Made by a program: the position numbers and the translations under genes. A stretch of 9,089 bases of DNA from SIG440 sp045580025 (GTDB lineage: Bacteria > Bacillota > Clostridia > Monoglobales > Monoglobaceae): NCBI GenBank assembly GCA_045580025.1, contig JAZNNB010000057.1, positions 1 through 9,089 of the forward strand, written 5' to 3'. Positions 6,656 through 9,089 of this stretch are shown here, piece after piece. Each line of letters opens with the position of its first letter. Position 1 is the first letter of the stretch. A model generated the notes under the pieces. It worked only from the letters and a program-made list of their open reading frames with translations. It made no database searches and was not told the DNA's origin.

Positions 6656-7666
6656 CTATTTTTTTGTCAACTCTGCCACATACAATTCTGTTGCAATCCA
6701 TTTATCAAGTCTACCCGACCTGACCTCCGCCGCATATCTCGTACCCTTAAGAGTCATTTCCCTGAGGTAGCCCTCACTGAATCGCCTGCTCTGTTCACAC
6801 AATTTTTTAACTACAAAAGGGTGTTTTTTCGGTTCAAAATATGTGGCAATATTATCAACCAAAACTCTATCCTCCAAAAGCTGCTTCACCATCAAAAGCT
6901 CACCCATCCGTGATGCCACAAGGGAAAGAATTGTCGCCGGATTTTCACCTGACGCCCGAAGAAGCCCGAGGTCCTCAAGCACCTTTTTTCGCCTGCCCTC
7001 TGCAATGTCATCAATCAGTTCAAACACCCTTGCCTCCAAAGATTTTGACACCACTGCCTCAATATCCTGCGCAGTGATTTTTTCTTTGTCAGCCGCAAAA
7101 CCTATCAGTTTTTCAAACTCATTGAAAAGCTGCGCCATAGACTGCCCTGAAAGTTCTATTATTCGGGAAATATCCTTTGAAAGAACGGTCTTGCCTCTTT
7201 CCTCAAACATTTTTTCAAGCCAAATTTCAAGCTGTTTTGGTGATAACAAATCAAACTTCACCAACGCACCGTTCTTTTTAATTATGTCAAGATTTTTCTC
7301 TTTCTTTTTGTCAAATTCATCTTCAGTGAAAACCAGCGTTATATATTCTGGCAAGGAAGAAACAAGTTCACAAACCTCAGCAAAGTCTTTGGCTTTGGCA
7401 TTTCCAAAAATTCCGCTTTTTGAAACCACCACCATTTTTCGCTCTGCCATTACCGGAACAGAAAATACCTGATTTTCAATTTCACGGGCTGTTATTTTTT
7501 TACCCTCAATTTTGACAAAATTAAATTCCTCAAAATCCGGCTCTACAATCCGTTTCTTTATAGCCTTTATCTTGTTTTCAAGCAAAAACTGTTCCTGTCC
7601 GTAAAAGAAATAGAGTCTTCCTATCTTGCCAGCAGAAATCTCTCTGTCAAGGTCTCTTATCTCCAA
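6656..7666 (-). CDS. holA: DNA polymerase III delta subunit (HolA)
   Basis: Delta is the clamp-loader subunit that opens the beta sliding clamp during replication. The 336-residue length is normal for the family. Visible features are the N-terminal LYFFYGQEQFLLENKIKAIK (18-37), the family's degenerate AAA+ start without a working Walker A; the helical middle with LSGQSMAQLFNEFEKL (172-187); and the C-terminal collar-domain pattern HPFVVKKLCEQSRRFS (281-296) through TLKGTRYAAEVRSG (305-318). The start is TTG (7664-7666), set by GGGAGGTG (7674-7681) seven bases upstream. The ComEC-like gene stops only 23 bp upstream, so the two almost certainly form an operon. The order comEC then holA is also found in Bacillus. 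The end converges with the PBP gene at a shared terminator. The plus-strand open frame across 6843-7472 is a shadow of this gene. Confidence 0.93.
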   Translation of the reverse strand: MEIRDLDREISAGKIGRLYFFYGQEQFLLENKIKAIKKRIVEPDFEEFNFVKIEGKKITAREIENQVFSVPVMAERKMVVVSKSGIFGNAKAKDFAEVCELVSSLPEYITLVFTEDEFDKKKEKNLDIIKKNGALVKFDLLSPKQLEIWLEKMFEERGKTVLSKDISRIIELSGQSMAQLFNEFEKLIGFAADKEKITAQDIEAVVSKSLEARVFELIDDIAEGRRKKVLEDLGLLRASGENPATILSLVASRMGELLMVKQLLEDRVLVDNIATYFEPKKHPFVVKKLCEQSRRFSEGYLREMTLKGTRYAAEVRSGRLDKWIATELYVAELTKK

Positions 7667-7673
7667 CGCCTTT

Positions 7674-7681
7674 CACCTCCC
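7674..7681 (-). promoter_or_regulatory. Strong ribosome-binding site of holA (TTG start)
   Basis: On the minus strand GGGAGGTG lies seven bases before the TTG at 7666-7664 and just past the stop codon of the upstream ComEC-like gene. It fixes the holA start and supports translation from a shared mRNA. Confidence 0.85.
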
Positions 7682-7689
7682 GAAAAACT

Positions 7690-8559
7690 TTATCTTTCAG
7701 TATGAATTTTTTCTATTCCGTTTCTTGCAATTTCAAAGGTAATATCCCCATCTGTGTCTGTGCGATATACCCTTATATCATCATTCTCAAGATTTTCCAG
7801 AACTTCATAGTGGGGATGCCCATAAGAATTTCCCTTCCCTACCGAAATAACAGCATATGTAGGGTCTGCCGCTGCCAAAAAACCTCTCGAGGATGAACTC
7901 GATGAACCGTGATGAGCAACTTTTAGAATGTCACACTCAATATCTCCTCCTGCGGAAATTCCGCTTTCTATGCGGCTTTCAATATCACCGGTAAGCAAGA
8001 TTTCCGTATCAAAGCAACTCGCCATAATAACCAGTGAGCTGTTGTTGTGAAAATTCTTTCCTTCCGCACCGCCTTTTTCGGGATGCAAAACTTTAAGGGA
8101 AAAATCCTCACTGATTTTTATGATATCACCCCTTGAAACATACTCTACCTCACAGCCGCTTCTCTTTGCCGCCCGTTCAAGACCTTTTCTTGTGCCGTCG
8201 GTATCAGAATAATCGGGCAAAATCAGTTTCTCAATCATCCCATCCAGAAGGCTTTCATAAATTCCACCCTCGTGGTCACTGTGATAATGGCTGACTATGG
8301 CAATATCCACCACTTCTCCTCCGCGGGAACCGAGAAAAGATGCCAAATTTTTTTCATATTCGTCCGCCTCTCCGCCGTCAATCAAGACAGTAGTCCCGCA
8401 AGGCGCTTCAAAAAACGTCGCATCCCCCTGTCCTACGTCTACAAAGGTAACGGCAAAGTTTTCAGAATCAATATTTTCCGGATAAGTCTTTGCCGCCAAA
8501 GCAGCAAGGATTGCCGCAAGCACCCACAAAAAATAAAAAAGTTTCTTTTTGCTACGCAT
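7690..8559 (-). CDS. ComEC C-terminal-like metallo-beta-lactamase-fold hydrolase, exported or membrane-anchored
   Basis: This 289-residue protein has a basic N-terminus (MRSKKK), one hydrophobic segment (about 7-23) and a single MBL domain of the ComEC/Rec2-related group. Hallmarks are VTFVDVGQGDATF (37-49), LIDGG (59-63), metal site HYHSDH (91-96), FHNNSSLV (170-177), TGDIES (190-195, D192), VAHHGSSS (214-221) and SYGHPHYE (245-252). All expected metal ligands appear present. In ComEC this domain follows the membrane channel and is proposed to degrade the non-transported DNA strand; here the channel and OB domains are absent. The domain should lie outside the membrane if the hydrophobic segment is a signal or anchor. 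The start is ATG 8557-8559 with GAGAGG seven bases upstream. An in-frame TTG at 8610 falls inside the upstream gene's terminator and is rejected. It is followed by holA after 23 bp. The actual substrate (DNA, nucleotide or other phosphoester) is unknown. Confidence 0.88.
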   Translation of the reverse strand: MRSKKKLFYFLWVLAAILAALAAKTYPENIDSENFAVTFVDVGQGDATFFEAPCGTTVLIDGGEADEYEKNLASFLGSRGGEVVDIAIVSHYHSDHEGGIYESLLDGMIEKLILPDYSDTDGTRKGLERAAKRSGCEVEYVSRGDIIKISEDFSLKVLHPEKGGAEGKNFHNNSSLVIMASCFDTEILLTGDIESRIESGISAGGDIECDILKVAHHGSSSSSSRGFLAAADPTYAVISVGKGNSYGHPHYEVLENLENDDIRVYRTDTDGDITFEIARNGIEKIHTER

Positions 8560-8572
8560 AATAAAGCCTCTC

Positions 8573-8608
8573 AATAAAACAAAAGGGCTGCCAATTTTTT
8601 GACAACCC
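8573..8608 (-). terminator. Intrinsic terminator downstream of the NlpC/P60 gene
   Basis: On the minus strand, GGGTTGTC (8601-8608) pairs with GGCAGCCC (8585-8592), allowing two G-U pairs, around an A-rich 8-base loop. TTTTGTTTTATT (8573-8584) follows. The T-tract ends just before the ribosome-binding site of the ComEC-like gene, so that gene needs read-through or its own promoter. Confidence 0.8.
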
Positions 8609-8621
8609 AAGCTTTTGATTT

Positions 8622-9089
8622 TTAGAAAATACGTCTGCCACAGGTAATTCGATTTGCATAATTTCCTGTAACGATGCTTTCGTATTTTACAACATCCCCT
8701 GTCTGCGGGGAGTGAATCATCATTCCGTTGCCTACATAAATTCCCACATGGTTTATGTAGCCACTGCGGTTTTGAAAGCCCACAATATCACCGGGCTGGA
8801 GTGCATTCTTTGGCACCCATGTTCCATTTGTCATCTGGTCTGCTGCAACACGATTGAGTGTCACACCCATCTGTTTATAAATAAAATAAACAAACCCGCT
8901 GCAGTCAAAGCCGTTGGGCCCTGCCGCACCATAAACATAAGGTTTTCCAAGATATTTTTTTGCAAGTTCAACAACAGCTTGTCCCTTAGATGTTACGCTT
9001 TCATTTCTGTTGGGCATTTCGCCTTGAACGATTGTTATGTAATCAAGTGAAACATATCCTTCTGTTCCATAATATGAAACCCTTGCCCA
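8622..9089 (-). CDS. SH3-domain NlpC/P60 (C40 family) peptidoglycan endopeptidase, 5'-truncated by window edge
   Basis: This is a secreted-type cell-wall hydrolase expected to cut stem peptides (gamma-D-Glu to diamino acid bond in the family). The minus-strand frame is open to the window edge, so the N-terminus and start are outside. The 24 residues before the ATG at 9017 read like the end of a bacterial SH3 domain (W-A-R-V-S-Y-Y-G, then EGYVSLDYITIV), so that ATG is internal. Counting from that Met, the NlpC/P60 domain spans about 12-131: AKKYLGKPYVYGAAGP (19-34), catalytic C39 in FDCSGFVYFIY, ALQPGDIVGF (72-81), H90 in NHVGIYVGNG and H102 in MIHSP. These fit the Cys-His-polar triad. A signal peptide and further SH3 repeats would be expected upstream. 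A terminator follows the stop. Whether the enzyme acts in growth, division or germination cannot be told from here. Confidence 0.92.
   Translation of the reverse strand, partial: WARVSYYGTEGYVSLDYITIVQGEMPNRNESVTSKGQAVVELAKKYLGKPYVYGAAGPNGFDCSGFVYFIYKQMGVTLNRVAADQMTNGTWVPKNALQPGDIVGFQNRSGYINHVGIYVGNGMMIHSPQTGDVVKYESIVTGNYANRITCGRRIF

Noticed and set aside
6843..7472. Long plus-strand open frame opposite holA.
   Set aside because: It is Ser/Phe-rich from reading the complement of Lys/Glu-rich codons, with no domain; holA is clear on the other strand.
8560..8610. TTG at 8610 as the ComEC-like start.
   Set aside because: It lies within the terminator hairpin of the NlpC/P60 gene and lacks a ribosome-binding site; the ATG at 8559 has one.
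1..9089. Search for insertion sequences, CRISPR arrays, tRNA or rRNA genes, riboswitches and long repeats.
   Set aside because: None was seen; the only inverted repeats of note are the terminators and the 15-bp palindrome listed.

Overview
This 9.1-kb window looks like a chromosomal segment of an endospore-forming member of the Firmicutes, most likely class Clostridia. The evidence is the spore protease GPR and a BofC-like spore protein, Gram-positive Shine-Dalgarno sequences (AGGAG type), TTG start codons, moderate G+C, and Firmicutes-type MurC, PBP and HolA proteins. No mobile element, CRISPR array, tRNA or rRNA is visible. Genes are dense, and no gene-free stretch exceeds about 160 bases.

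Layout, left to right. Positions 1-838 (+) hold the 3' part of murC, cut by the window edge. A bidirectional terminator separates it from a convergent ABC exporter gene (890-2560, -) that has its own good sigma-A promoter. Next comes a sporulation pair on the minus strand: a BofC C-terminal-domain protein (3855-4259), then the germination protease gpr (2719-3699) with its own terminator. The 155-bp gap between them carries a near-consensus sigma-A promoter that points the opposite way (+), with a 15-bp palindrome over its -35 box. A class A penicillin-binding protein (4397-6595, +) is divergent from the BofC-like gene. It converges on holA (6656-7666, -) across a second bidirectional terminator. 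Immediately upstream of holA, and probably co-transcribed with it, is a membrane-anchored or secreted metallo-beta-lactamase-fold protein related to the C-terminal domain of ComEC (7690-8559, -). At the right edge is an NlpC/P60 cell-wall hydrolase (8622 to beyond 9089, -). Its reading frame stays open to the edge and includes the end of an SH3-like domain, so the ATG at 9017 is internal.

Functional themes are peptidoglycan synthesis and turnover (murC, PBP, NlpC/P60), sporulation and germination (gpr, BofC-like), DNA replication (holA) and export (ABC transporter). I see no clearly novel multi-gene system. The items most worth a second look are the orphan strong promoter antisense to the BofC-like gene, the ComEC-derived MBL protein in the comEC position next to holA, and the unusually short GPR propeptide.
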